A DNA stretch of 55,187 bases. Origin: Rhizophagus sp. LPA8_4_AMF. Its lineage: Eukaryota; Glomeromycota; Glomeromycetes; Glomerales; Glomeraceae. The notes under the pieces are model-generated. The model worked only from the letters and a program-made list of their open reading frames with translations, was not told the origin of the DNA and ran no database searches. Below are positions 1 to 12,199 of this stretch, one piece after another; the first letter of the stretch is position 1, and every line of letters begins with the position of its first letter. The translations under genes and the position numbers were made by a program. Location: positions 1-55,187 of the forward strand of contig JADRCO010000097.1 in the NCBI GenBank assembly GCA_021464525.1, written 5' to 3'.

Positions 1-137
1 ACATAGCCAATTCCTCCTCCAGAATTAGCAGACTTTATCAACAACAAAGTTAGGGCGCCTGAGTTGAGAGCTTGGGGTGGTTACCAAGGTTGTCAAAACA
101 GTAATTCTCATTAAGTGACTACGACGAGTTTTAGGAG

Positions 138-493
138 TTACCCACACTTTGCAAAATAAAAAAATAAACGCACCTTATCCTTTACTGTAACAAAAATATC
201 TGGTTCAAATAAGTTTTTGGCTGCATTTAAAAAGCGTTTGTACCATGTAATGTCAAAATTTTGCCATTTATCCAATGATAATGAAGAGTTAGTTAGTGAA
301 TTTAGTGAAGAAATTATAATATCTCGGTTAAGTTTTAAAAATCCTCGGTAAGATGGATTTTTTGTTTCAATTAAGTAAGAAACAAGAGCTAATAATAGTT
401 AATTGGTTAGTTAGAAGCTGAATGAATACTTTTGTTAAAAGATTCAGATTTATTCTTACCATCATATCCAATATAATTTTCAGTTATATTCAT
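138..493 (-). CDS. Unknown small protein, possibly cut by window edge
   Basis: Two exons on the minus strand, 493-460 and 388-138, joined by a 71-nt GT..AG intron in phase 1, give a 94-residue reading frame beginning MNITENYIGYDALVSYLIE. The second exon is coding-like: a long clean frame with Trp, Tyr and Phe spread through it, including the stretch DKWQNFDITWYKRFLNAAKN. The frame reaches a stop at 140-138. A possible donor (gtgcgt) at 173 just after VTVKDK means the real gene may continue leftwards out of the window, so the C-terminus is uncertain. I do not recognise the family and see no signal peptide or membrane segment. No neighbour helps with function. Confidence 0.45.
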
Positions 494-1289
494 GATTACA
501 AAATATAAAGTATTAAAATATGTATTTGTAAAAAGTAAAAGTATTTGTAAAAAGCAAAGTGATATTAGAAAAAAAAGTAAAGTTAAAAGCCAGTGACTTT
601 AAATATAAAAAATCATATGACTCATTGACACGAAAAAAAGACTACCAAATACTCAGCTTTTGTCAGTCCAACCTGTTATTACAAAAGATTATAAACTTTA
701 TATGCGATCCATGTAAGAATGAAAAAAAATAATTAAAATTTTATAAATAAATATGGCAGAAATAGAATCATAATTTAAGATTCAACTAATGATAAAGAAA
801 AAAAAGTCATAATGTACGATGTACACGTTTTTTTAACTATGAATAATTTAATCATGATATATAGTATATACAACATGTATACCAGATGATATATTATCGA
901 TCTTTGATAAGTTTGATAAGATATTGAGTGTAACACAAAATTAATATTTTTGATAAAAGTTTTAGTTCATAATTATATTCTTTAATTACACTCACTAGTT
1001 CGAACCTTCTTATTTATTACGTATTAAAATTTTCCAATTCGTTTAAAACTCAATTTTTTTTTTTAATTTAAATTTTCAAGTTGTCAAAATTTTGAATATT
1101 TGGAAAAATGACTTTATATTCATGATTAATCTTAATACAGTATTAATTCTTTTTTAATTGTTACTAAACTCATTTAATAAAGTGATATTCTTAGCTCGCT
1201 AAGAGTAACATTAAGGGTAAGCGGTTTTTTTCGTAACTGTGTTAAAAACTTTACTAAATTCGGTTTTAACTTTGCTATTATTACCTATA

Positions 1290-1730
1290 GGCGTAAAAAG
1301 AATTAATAAAGTAATTATACACCGGCATTATAAAGTAAAGGAGGACATGTAGGATCTATAATTATAAGATGACAAGTTCCTAAACTTGCTACTGTTCTTT
1401 CTCCCCCTTCCTCTTCTTCACATCATCTAAAAAAAACTAAATTGAGCTTGCTTTTTCTTTTATAAGAAACGAGAAATGGAGTAACATAATGTTTATGGAT
1501 CTCGGTGAGTAATTTTTTCGTTGGACTTCATTAAATAATAGATAAAAGTAACATTTTACATTTTCTTTCTAGAAGATCCGATTCTCTTAATAGATTATTT
1601 AAATTTGTTATTAAGAATATTTAGTATATATTAGCTTAATGTCAACAAAGCAAAAATTATTGGTCTTTGATTTAACTGTACCTCGAGAGCAGTAGAATAG
1701 AGAATGAGAGTTTTTGAATAAAAATACATT
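1290..1730 (+). repeat. Dispersed repeat, copy 1 (inverted partner at right edge)
   Basis: This stretch is recognisably the reverse complement of 54745-55187. Shared landmarks in order are a GGAGGA(C/T)ATGTAG block, a CTCCTAAACTTGCT-like block, a pyrimidine-rich run, AAATTGAGCTTGC, and CGGTGAGTAAT(T/A)(A/T)TTTCGTTGG. Both copies carry an ATG shortly before a donor-like G|GTGAGT, so the unit may be the promoter, first exon and intron start of a multicopy gene. In this copy ATG (1490) to donor, joined at the acceptor near 1572, gives only about 25 codons. Confidence 0.6.
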
Positions 1731-2092
1731 TGGTTTAATGAATTTAGGATCAGGTCTTGTAAGATTCACCATACTTTAATTACTTAAAGTGAACGAATTT
1801 TTAGAATTTTATATAATCATTTCTGATCGAATGTTTGCTATATTTTCATCATGTACATCAAGTATTGAAGGAAATGTGTAAATTAGTACATTTGGGGAAA
1901 ACGAGTAATTGGAGAATAATGTGTTAGTTAGATATGATTATGTAAGAGAATTAAAAATAATAGCATATAAGAATTTAATAGTAATATAAAAACTAAATAA
2001 ATTAGAAAATAAAAAGTATATCCAAGCTTATATGTTTTACAATTCTATAAATGCACAACCTCTTTCTATACTTTGGAAACGTCGGCCCGGTC

Positions 2093-2113
2093 GTGGGTAA
2101 CGTTGTTACCCAC
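2093..2113. repeat. GC-rich perfect hairpin
   Basis: A 9-bp inverted repeat, GTGGGTAAC and GTTACCCAC, is separated by the loop GTT, inside a GC-rich island (about 2075-2140) in otherwise AT-rich DNA. No T-tract follows on either strand, so it is not an obvious terminator. The island is probably a relic of a mobile element or multicopy repeat. Confidence 0.5.
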
Positions 2114-2446
2114 CTCCGGGTCTGCGACACTCCGCGAGAATTTTTCTCCCTAATGCCTAAACATGACAGTACAGTTGCGCATTTTGACCCATATCTAAAT
2201 TTAACTGTAACAAGTATCACAACATCATAAACACGTTTAATTTACTGAAAATAGTCATCTCATGAACTTTTCTTTTCCCTTTTTATTAACTATTTTTTTT
2301 TTGAACGAACACGATTGAAAAATAATCTCTCTCTCTTATTTTTTTTTTTTTACTTTTTACGCGAACTTAAATAATAATAATATTATAATTATAATAATTT
2401 TAATAAAAATTTATAAACATATTGTTCTTAATAATTTTTTCGTAAA

Positions 2447-3682
2447 ATGATCGATATGACGAGTAACGGAAAAGCGATTTTTGAATTTACATTTCCGGAT
2501 GACGCGCTAAATGATGATCATCCGGTATTTTCACCACCTTTTGCAACATCAAATGATACATTTTGGCAATTAAAATTTTACAAGGTATTTTTGAATCAAA
2601 TTTAAATTTGATATAAAAATTAATTAAAATCAAGTAATAAATAATATAAAATAATAATTTAATTTAATAATTTTAATTTAATAGGCAGATCCTGATAATC
2701 GTGCATGTAGTGTTTTATATTTAATTGCGATTCCAAATCATGAAGAAGCTTTGACTACAAATGTTTGGGAAAAACGTGCAAAATTATCAGTCATGTTATA
2801 TATTAAAAGTGAACAATATGAAAAATTTAATCCTATTAAAACTGATAAATATTCCGTGAGATCTTATTCTTGGGGTAAATTCACTTTTTTGTGTTATATA
2901 ATATATAAGGAAATAATAGTTTTAAAATAATTTACTAATTTTTTTTAATGTTTTTTAAAAATTTATTTATAAAAGGTGTAAACTTTCCTTTATTGAAAAA
3001 TAATCAAACAGTTAATGTTGGTATTATTTTTTCTGATACTACAATCGAAAGAAATCAAGTCAATTCAGAAATTATCTTCTCGGATCAAGTTTCGAAGGAA
3101 TTAATGACAACTTGGATAGGACAAATTAATAATATGGAAAATGCCAATATCCAATTAAACTTCAACGATGGATTCATCCTTACTCATAAATCGGTTCTTA
3201 TTAAACGTTCAGAATATTTTCGTAAATTTTTTCATGATACAAAAGAGACAAAAGAAAAGAAGAGAAAACATGATACGAATCAAAATTTTATTATTATTAA
3301 TATTCCGGAATATTCACGTCAAACATTTCATGAAGTAATTAAATTTATGTATACAGATAAAGTAGAATTTAATAATATTATTCCATTCGAAATTTTTAAA
3401 ATAGCTGATTATTATCTTATACCAGATTTAAGGCAAAAAGCTAGAATAGAAATCTATAAAAGATTACATTTTGATAATGTGGTTAAAGTTTTATTTAGTG
3501 AGGGTTATAAATGGAAGGATTTGAAAGATGATATGGTTGATTATATTGTTAGTCATTTTGATAAAATTAAAGATACCCCAGAATATAAATTACTTGCTGT
3601 AGATAACAGAAGTCATCCAGCTATAGTTGTACTAATGCAGGAGATTATAGCAAATCTTTTTTATAAAAAATCTACAAAGTAG
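2447..3682 (+). CDS. MATH-BTB domain protein (SPOP-like)
   Basis: Three exons, 2447-2584, 2685-2874 and 2976-3682, keep frame (phase 0, then phase 1) and encode 344 residues. Residues about 8-125 look like a MATH/TRAF domain: FWQLKFYK, SVLYLIAIPNHEE and SVRSYSWGVNF match its strands. Residues about 165-290 are a BTB/POZ domain: VLIKRSEYFRKFF, then IPEYSRQTFHEVIKFMYTD and IFKIADYYLIPDLRQKARIE. A short helical BACK-like tail follows. MATH-BTB proteins of the SPOP type bind substrates through MATH and cullin-3 through BTB, so this is probably a ubiquitin-ligase adaptor. The ATG at 2447 fits because the paralogue at 38204-39459 has the same exon-1 length (138 nt). The next gene starts 220 bp downstream on the same strand. 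Confidence 0.88.
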
Positions 3683-3902
3683 ATTTATGATTGGTTTGAA
3701 ATTAATAAAGACTAGTATCATAATAGAATTTAAGATCTACTTTAATACATTGTTAAGGATAAATTATGCACTGATTATATCATTAAACTAATTTAGATTA
3801 TAAGATGCATCAATAATAAATTCGCACGATCCAAAATAGAATTTTTTTTTTAAAAAAAAAAAGAAAAACAGCAATAAACAATAATTTTATCATAATAATA
3901 AA

Positions 3903-5072
3903 ATGTCCATAAACTTCAATGTTCCACCACCAGAGACTAAATATTGTATATTAACATTTCCATCACCACGAATATTACTAATAACAATTAATCGTCCAAA
4001 ACAACTTAATGCACTTAACCTTCCCGCACATTTTGAATTAGATGAAATATTTAATTGGTATAATAAAGAACCAGAATTATGGGTTGCTATTGTAAGTAAT
4101 TTTTTTTTTTTCATTTTTATTAATATTTACATTATTATGAATTTTATATAAATTTTATTATTATTATTTAGATTACTGGAGCGGGAAACAAAGCATTTTG
4201 TGTTGGACAAGATTTGAAAAGTGAATTTACATCAAATGAGAAGGGATCATCGTCTAATGATGATGATGATGATTCAATGTTAAAGAATTTTCCTAAAAGT
4301 GGATTTGGTGGAATAAGTAGAAGAGTTGATAGTTTAAAACCTGTAATTGCTGCTGTTAATGGTTTCGCTATTGGTGAGAATAAATTATAACAAACTTCTT
4401 TTGTTATTTCTAATCATATTTCGTTCTTAAAACTACAATTGTAATTTATATAGGTGGTGGGATGGAAATCACTTTAGCATGTGATATTGTTGTTGCAGCA
4501 AAAAATTCCATATTTTCTTTACCTGAAGTAAAAAGAGGTATTGTCGCTGCTAATGGTGGATTGACAAGATTAGTTAGATTTATTGGTATGTTTTTTTTTT
4601 TGTTTTAATATATTAACGAGTTAACGAGCATTAAATAAATTTGCACCTTAAATGACGATAGGATATCAGAGAACATGCGAACTGGCTTTTACGGGCCGAA
4701 ATATTTCAGCCGAAGAATGTAAAGAACTTGGTCTTGTTAATAAAGTAGTACCAACCTATAAGGTAACTATAATTTATTTTATTGCATACTCATTTTAAAT
4801 ACATAACTTAATCATCTGATTTAATCAAACAGGATGTTGTACCGGCTGCGCTTAAAATTGCCTCAGAAATAATTGAAAATTCTCCTGATGCCATTAAATT
4901 TTCAAAACAAGGAATACTTTATTCATTAGAATCTCCTTCTTTAACTGAAGCCGAAAGAAAACATCTTACTTCTGATATTGCTAAAAAATTTTATAATCAA
5001 GATAATTTTAAAGAAGGTATGTTATCTTTTAAAGAAAAGAGGAACCCTAAGTGGAAAAATTCTAAATTATAA
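3903..5072 (+). CDS. Enoyl-CoA hydratase/isomerase (crotonase), peroxisomal
   Basis: Five exons (3903-4091, 4172-4373, 4454-4585, 4662-4762, 4833-5072) give 287 residues. The crotonase fold is clear: ITINRPKQLNAL near the N-terminus, the oxyanion-hole segment AGNKAFCVGQDL (about 67-78), GGGMEITLACDIV (131-143), LPEVKRGIVAANGG and TGRNISAEECKELGLVNKV. Both catalytic acids of enoyl-CoA hydratase (Glu144 and Glu164 of the rat enzyme) are present as E135 and E155, with the same 20-residue spacing, so hydratase activity is plausible. The protein ends KNSKL, a canonical SKL peroxisomal targeting signal, which suggests a role in peroxisomal fatty-acid oxidation. An acidic serine-rich insert (SSSNDDDDD, about 90-98) is unusual. 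The gene converges on NAA25, with 236 bp between the stops. Confidence 0.9.
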
Positions 5073-5308
5073 AAATTAAAATAAACCCCATATTAAATAA
5101 ATCTTTTAATAATTGAAATTCTTTTTGTATTCTTTTTGTATCATTACCCATTTTACTGAATCGGATTTATTATAATTTGATAATGTTATTTATACATTAA
5201 AAATTCCAAATATTATTGCAATTAAAACGTTGGAATTTTTTTTTTCTTTTATTAAAAAAGGATCTAAACAAATGCTCATAAATAAATAATTTAATCTGCT
5301 ATTATATT

Positions 5309-8300
5309 CTAAATCCTAAACTCAATTGCTTGGATCATACTTTCAATACTTGATTGCCAGCTTAAACTTACTTTATCAGTTAAAATTGCTTTAATAAATG
5401 ATAAATTTTCCTATTTATAAAAAATAGATTAATTAGCAAGCAATAAAATAAATAATATAAAATTTTCAAATAAACTCACATTATCTTTACAAAATTCTAT
5501 AATATTTTCAGATTGAATACACGAGAAAAGATTTTCTTTTCCTTCCTTTATTTTTTCATTTAAATCATTCAATTGCTTTTTCATTGATTCAAGATTTTCT
5601 TTTACAGTTGTCGACAAAACTTGTAACATTTGGACCTAAATTAATATAATATAAACATTAACAGCTTTACAATGATTATTTGTCGAATAAAAATTTAATT
5701 ACTAACCAATTCTTTATTTCCAGACTTCTTATTTTTAACATTTATTGTTTCATTTACAATTTTATTTACAACAATAATATAATTACAAGTCTATTTAAAT
5801 TATGAATAAAGATTTTAATACAATTATCGAGCCAAAAAAAAAAATATATAAACAATGATTAATTATTACCTCTATGAAAGTCGAAAATCGATGCATATGC
5901 TTCCAGGATAATTCCTGTAATTTAATTTCAGAAAATTCCTTCGTAGATTTATCTGAAAATTATAAACACATATATATATAAATGAAATTAGAAATTAAAT
6001 AAAATGCATAAATCAAATACAAATAAATATGAATCGTAAAAAACCTTTTAATTCAGAAATTATTTCATCGATAATTTTTGATAGTTTTTCAATAGATTCT
6101 TTCTGACCCCCTTGAAATTCTTTAAATGTAATGTATAATCTACCTAAGCTTGCTATTGTCTTTCCTATATATCTTTCCTCTAATGTAATCTTAATATAAT
6201 AATAAAATATAAGCTTAAGAAAAAAAGGAACTATTTAAACAAAAAACAAAAAAAAAAGCACAAACCCCTAATCCTTCCTTATTTTCTAACTTGACCGAAT
6301 TCTCTAATTCTTCAATCAATGGTATTAAACTATCGATATTATTATTATTATGCATAAGTTTGAAAATTTGTGGAATGATAGAAAATATTTTCAACCAAGT
6401 ATTCTAAAATGAAATGAAATGAATATAAAGAATCAATTACTTTAAGATGAATAAAAATCGGATAAACATAATGATAAATACAATGAATATCTACATCAAG
6501 TTTCGGGGACACCCTTGTATCTTCTTCGATAGTTTTATGTTTTGAAGAATTATAATTACTCATTACTACAAAATCCCTATTATCATATCGAGATTTACAA
6601 AAAGAATCTGAAAGAACAAATAAAAAATTAACTTAAGTTAAACGAATTAATTTATAAATTAATTTATAATATTTACCATCATAATTGAGATCAGAAATAT
6701 CTATTTCTCTCTCAAGATACTCCATTACACCCTTGAAATCTTTTGATACGCTCAGAAACTCAAGACGTATTGTTTCTCTATCTACAAGAACTTTTTGCAG
6801 AGAATTATCCAATTCTTTTCGAAACTGAATAAATTCTTGTATCTATATAAAGTAATAAAAATCAGTTTAAAAATAATGTATAATTATAATTTATGATAGT
6901 AAATGTCGTTACCTTACTAAAGGTAGCATATTTATACGCTTGAACTATCATATCTGGCGTCTAAAATATCGATATCAAGTTAATATGGAATATTGAACAT
7001 ACTTTTTATATGTGTAAACAAACATTTCACCTCTACATCGTTGCTGCGATAAATAGGAAGAGTATCATAACATGCTTGAGTCACGTCTTCATAAATTGCA
7101 AAGGATGATGACCGTGTACAAATGTAATGGCTATGAAAAGAATGAAAAAATACATCAACAACAACACATCACTGATTAAATTTTCTCGTAAACATTTGAA
7201 ATACCTCATAGTGTCTAGTTGTACATGCTTTATATCCATAGACTTGTACAATTCAAGAGGTTCCAAAATAGTTCCTGTTTGAGATGAAATTAAATAGGTA
7301 AATAAATTGGACATTGCGATTCTTAAAATAGTAATTACATACCAAGAGCTCGATACAATCGAATTAGTAGTAGTTTAAATTGAAAATTATATTTGCTTTT
7401 ATGCAAAGCCTTCTCCAATAGGAAAATTGCGTAAAACAGAAAAGAATTTTGATCTAGATTATAATAATAAAAATCATGAAAGTTGTTATTAAAAATATAT
7501 AATTTCTCTTTCTATATATATTGTATATAATAAATCAACCTTTTCTAATATGAAGATCGATAAGAATATGAGATGCCAGGATAACAAATTCATCGCCATA
7601 TTGATTCTCAGTATCCAGTAATTTCGAACCTGTTATTAATATATTAAATATCATTTACAATATATCGAATAATTATATCACGACAATTTTAATATTTTTC
7701 GTACCGTACTGAAGAGCATCATTGTATGAATGCCATAACTTATCAACATATGTCATCGCATCACTTTCGTTAATATCTGACAATAGTCCAAGATATCTTT
7801 CTAACTTATAAACATTAACATTTTTCTGAACATTTCGAATCTTTGACTAAATTGAACAAGAATATTTTTAGTTAACCTATATGAAACAAATATGAAAGAA
7901 CCAAAGAACATTTTATTTACCTTTTCATCCTCACAATTATTATCAATTGAAGCCTTAAATTCCTCGATAAACTTCTTCGAGGTTTCCAATGAAAAATCTT
8001 CCAAATAAGGTTTCAAATCTTCAAAACAACTCGACTTATCTCCAAATCTCCGAGCATATTCAATCGTCAATTTTTCCATTTCTTTTGCCGGCTTACTTTC
8101 TTTTTTTCCCGAAATAACACGCTTTTCTAATTCTAACTCTGCAAGGAATGGCCCTCGTTTGGTATCGTTTAATTCTGATTCCTTTTTTTGCAAAGAATAC
8201 AAAAATTCACGAGCATCATCCAAATTCAGCTTCTTATTCAAACTATGAGATAAAATAATTCAAATAAATTTAAAAGAATTATATCCAAATATAGTTATAA

Positions 8301-9768
8301 ATATAGAATTAGCTAGCTCACCTTTCTTCATTTTCATCCTTTTCATTAGAATCAATTATATGAAAAAGAGATTCTATATAAATTAAATATGCTTTCCAAT
8401 CATCAACACTATTTAAAATAATTTATGGTTTATTTTAATGAAGTTGTGAGGTTCTTTTATAATATCCGATATGTATTTATCAACATACTTCACTTCTAAG
8501 GATGACTTGCTTGCATCAATTGCTTTTGTCCAATTATCAGTCTTCAGAAGCAACTCGTTTCGAATATGAATCATCTCAGTATCATTTTCACATTTTTGAG
8601 CGAGATCACCTTTTAAATTTTCTAAAACTTCCAGAGCCTCCTTGGATTTATTTTGTTTCAATAAAATGATCATATAAAGATGAACCTCTAAAAAAAAAAA
8701 AAGAAAAATATAAGTTGTTAATCAAATAAAAAGAGTTACGAATGAAAAAAAAGAAATTGAATAAATACCTTCGGTGGATCTCATTCTTCCTTCATTTACT
8801 GCTTTGACCATCATACGTTCAGCTAATGATATAAAAATTGTCGATTGTGATTCAGGAGCATTTTCTGCCTAACATACATTTTTAAAATTAAATATATTAA
8901 AAAGTAATCTTTAAATATAAAATAATATAAAATATAGGTTTGGGAATAATCTCAGGAGGAGGGGGAAATTTTTCTTTAAAAATTTACCTGTAACACCAAA
9001 CTCATGATAGACCAAAATAAGTACTTATTAACTTTAAATGTTTTGTGTATTTTTAAGCCAGCCTATAATATAAATAAATGGTTAGTATAATTACCGAGTC
9101 TAAACAAAAATAACACGTATATCGAATTACCTGTTGTTGCCCTTTATAATCATGATTTCGAACTAAAGCCATAAACCAATGATTAGCAAGTTCTTCATTA
9201 TTAGGAGTTTGACGTACAGCATTTTCATATATTTGAGTAACTTCATCGACTATAAAATAAATAATCAAAAGAAATAAATAAAATGTGTAAAATAATAATA
9301 ATGTGAAAACGTAAAAGAAACGATAATAATATAGATTATTATACGTTTTCCTAATGATCGATAAACCATGGTAAGAGCTTGTAATATAGGTTCGTCCGAT
9401 GGTTTCTTTTCTTTAACTTGTGAGCATAATTGTAATGCTTCCTCAGATTTTCCAGTTCTTTCTAGTATCAAACCTTTTAAAGCCTGAATAACAAATTAAC
9501 ATTTAAACACACTAAATTAAGAAGATTTGATGAAAATTTTCCTTATATCAATACCTTTAATATAAGAGCTTCAGGCTGTTTTTTTAACAATTTATTACAT
9601 TGTGACAAAGCAGACTTATAATTAGAAATTTCAATTGCCTCTAACAAAAATGAAAGTTGTATTGTTAATAATTTTCTTATGATAATTGATAAAACAATAA
9701 TAATAATAATAAATTTTACCATATATCGGACGAATTTTTCGTTCACTAATGTCCACGATAGAGGTCAT
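5309..9768 (-). CDS. NAA25: NatB N-terminal acetyltransferase auxiliary subunit
   Basis: Twenty-three short exons reconstruct a 907-residue protein. Exons from the 5' end: 9768-9720, 9640-9555, 9483-9345, 9249-9131, 9062-8988, 8868-8769, 8687-8489, 8408-8322, 8242-7921, 7846-7705, 7629-7540, 7453-7343, 7274-7205, 7130-7031, 6960-6913, 6842-6677, 6607-6495, 6403-6266, 6189-6045, 5952-5870, 5790-5707, 5635-5480, 5410-5309. All junctions keep frame. NAA25/Mdm20 is the TPR scaffold that anchors the catalytic subunit NAA20 to ribosomes for acetylating Met-Asp/Glu/Asn/Gln N-termini. Colinear family hallmarks are RKIRPIY at the start, LLKKQ, ERTGKSEEAL, QALTMVYRSLGK, YLFWSIMSLVLQ, RGPFLAELELEKR, RFGDKSSCFEDLKPYL, LDTENQYGDEFVILA, FQFKLLLIRLYRALG, DIKHVQLDT and VQAYKYATFSK. 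Human NAA25 is 972 residues, so this is near full length. The exon 11 donor (gttgat) and the exon 18 donor (gtttgt) are atypical but keep frame. Confidence 0.9.
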
Positions 9769-10155
9769 TTGGATTAAAATTAAAAAATTAAAAAAAAATT
9801 TTAATTCATTGGTTGGATTAAAATTTTTTTTTTTTTTTTGATGGTAGATGTTGATGTTTTGATGTCGTGCTACTATTTGTGTTTAGTCACGTGTAAAAGA
9901 GTCGTGTTTTAGAAAAGATCATTGAGAATTTTTTTTGTTACAAATTTTTTTAAAATTTTTTATTTTTGATTTTCTAAATGGGTTGACATTGATTGTAAAA
10001 CTACCAATAAAAAAAAAAAAATAATAAAATAAAATAAATCTAATTAATTAAAAAAAAAAAAAAATTTTTTTTTCTTAAAAATTTTTTTACACAAAATATA
10101 GGAGTTAATTAAATAATTAATTAATTACCCCAATAAAAATCAATTTTTTTTTTTT

Positions 10156-11120
10156 TCAAGTTCCTCTATGAGCTAACCAAGTAGGCTCAGTAATTCCGGT
10201 TCCCCAAACAGGTTTAATTCTATGCTTGATTTTTCCTCCAACAGATGAACCTCCAATAGGATTACTTTGTTGTTGATGTTCATTAATAACTTCTAAACTA
10301 AAAATTAATTTACTTAATAAAAATCTTATTCTTCCTTGTTTATCAACTTCGGCAGTTTTATCCTTAAATTTTAAATAAATTTCACTTCCATAAACTTTTT
10401 GACCATCAATTTCAAAAGCACTAACACTTTTAATTCCATTAAAAATATCATTTTTTTGATCATAATCTTCACCAATAACATTTATAATAATATCTCTTAT
10501 AATTTTACTATGTTCTAAATTTACTGGTTGAAATTTCCATTCAATAGAATTAAGTGGAGCTACATCACATATAACTCCACCCATATGAAATAATACAACA
10601 GGCATTCCTTCACTTTTATAAACTACATATTGTTTATCTCCAAATCTCTTTAATTGTAAAAGAAGTGGGTCAATATCAGTCAATCTTTTCTCAATTTTAA
10701 AATGACTATTAAAAATATCTCCAATCCTTGTATCCAAAGTAATCATAGATTCTGAAAGTTTTGTTAATTGAAAAAATTTTGCATCTCGTAATAAATTTTG
10801 TCGAAATACATTTTCAGACATTCCAACAGGTAAATTTATGGATGAAATTGGAAATATTTCATAACCACGCAAGTATCTAGAAATTACTTCAAATATTACA
10901 GGATCTCGATCAAAAAATATTTCTTTTTCTCCATAAACTTCTCCACCCCAAAACATTTCTGTAAATAAGTTTGGTGCATCTGTTTGTAAACTAAAATATT
11001 TGAAAAAAAAGTGAATCAAGATAATATAATAATCTTTAAAGAAAAACTAATTTTAACTTACCTTGTTTCAGAAAATTCAAAGACTTTACCTCCAACTCTT
11101 ACCAGATATGAATCTGTCAT
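10156..11120 (-). CDS. KCTD-type BTB (T1) domain protein, Whi2-like
   Basis: Two exons, 11120-11062 and 10990-10156, with a 71-nt phase-2 intron, encode 297 residues. The N-terminus is a potassium-channel-tetramerisation-type BTB domain. It opens with YLVRVGGKVFEFSET, continues SLQTDAPNLFTEMFWG, then IFFDRDPVIFEVISRYLRGYE, the T1 hallmark. A second region (FFQLTKLSESMITLD and onward) continues the fold. The C-terminal half (about 130-297) is predicted globular and I do not recognise it. Fungal members of this group include Whi2-like stress and growth regulators, while animal KCTDs serve as cullin-3 adaptors. Either role is possible. The gene lies head to tail with NAA25 on the same strand, with 387 bp between its stop and the NAA25 start. 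Confidence 0.78.
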
Positions 11121-11194
11121 GACTAAGAATAAATATCAAATTAATAAAGTAAAAGTAAATAAACCAATTTAAGGTAGCGGTTAAAATAATTGTT

Positions 11195-11470
11195 GATCAT
11201 ATGATATTTTTTAAATAATAATATGGGATCTGCATTGTTTAACATAGTACAGGTAGGGCTTGTATGCGGCCAGAATTAATGAAATATCAGCCTTTCACGT
11301 GATTTTACTAGAAGATTACTGCGAAAAGCCAAGAACAGACTGAGCTTCAGATAATCTTTTAAAGTTTCGTCATAATGATGGACGACCCGATAAAACGGGT
11401 ATCACGGAAGACCAATATCTCCAGGGTAGATTGGCCTTTAACCCTTGCCACATCTCATCAGAGCCGGAAA
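11195..11470 (+). repeat. Decayed duplication shared with 20460-20985
   Basis: Two blocks are shared in order with the later copy. The first runs TTTAACATAGT, then a TTGTATG(C/T)GG-type stretch, then AATGAAATATCAGCCTTT. The second runs GGACGACCCGATAAAACGG followed by a CCTTGCCACA block. In the other copy the second block lies in an open frame; here it is interrupted by stops. Confidence 0.55.
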
Positions 11471-12117
11471 ACAAACGATTTGAAAGAGAAGATAAAAAAA
11501 AAAGGTGAGAATGAATTTAACCTGATAAAAGGTAATGATAGAGGATAAAAGAATGATAAATTTAAGAAAAGCAATAAGAAAAAATACAAGATATAAAGAA
11601 ATTTTATTTATCTATTAGTAAAGATACAATTAACAATAAATTTTTGCTATGAGAATATTATCGTAATATCGTTTATTTCGAAATTCTCTGAAAGCCACTA
11701 GTGTGGCTTAATTTGAATAATTTCATATGTGTAATAGAAGAAATACTATTTAATTGATTTCTTTCTTCATCATTATTTGGCTAATTTCCTACTTTCATAT
11801 TTATTCATTAATTTGCTCTAAAACATGCTGTTTCTTCCAGTAAAGCCGTATATAACCACTATGTTAACAATTTTTAGTACTAAAAAACTGAATCAAGAAA
11901 TAATAAATTATAAAATTCACTATCTTTAAAATACGTTCTTGGTGCGTTTCGGTATTATTATAGATACGTATGAATGGAGAATACAGTCTCTATATACCGA
12001 TATTCGATATCGATAAGTTATCGTTATATCAAATTATACCGAAAATAATATTACAGTGTATCGTCATAATAATTTTAATTGCATAGGGATAGAGCAATTA
12101 AAGCATGTTGAAAAATA

Positions 12118-12199
12118 TTTCGGAATTATTCGTAACTTTAACTGCACAAAATTCTTACATTTCGTAATTATTCGTAACTTTAACTGCAAAATTCTTACA
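12118..12199. repeat. Two-unit tandem repeat of about 41 bp
   Basis: Units 12118-12159 and 12160-12199 share AATTATTCGTAACTTTAACT and then an AAAATTCTTACA-like end, with few differences. The duplication looks recent and has no coding content. Confidence 0.7.

Larger units (their letters stand above)
494..2446. other. Intergenic, no gene seen
   Basis: Apart from the dispersed repeat at 1290-1730 and a locally GC-rich patch near 2075-2200, this is AT-rich sequence with stops in all frames. The open minus-strand frame at 2002-2220 covers the GC-rich patch but has no supporting motif. Confidence 0.6.

Noticed and set aside
2002-2220. 72-codon minus-strand open frame over the GC-rich island
   Set aside because: No motif, no splice partner, and composition explained by the GC-rich repeat patch.
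3890-4114. Minus-strand open frame across crotonase exon 1
   Set aside because: Antisense to a well-supported coding exon.
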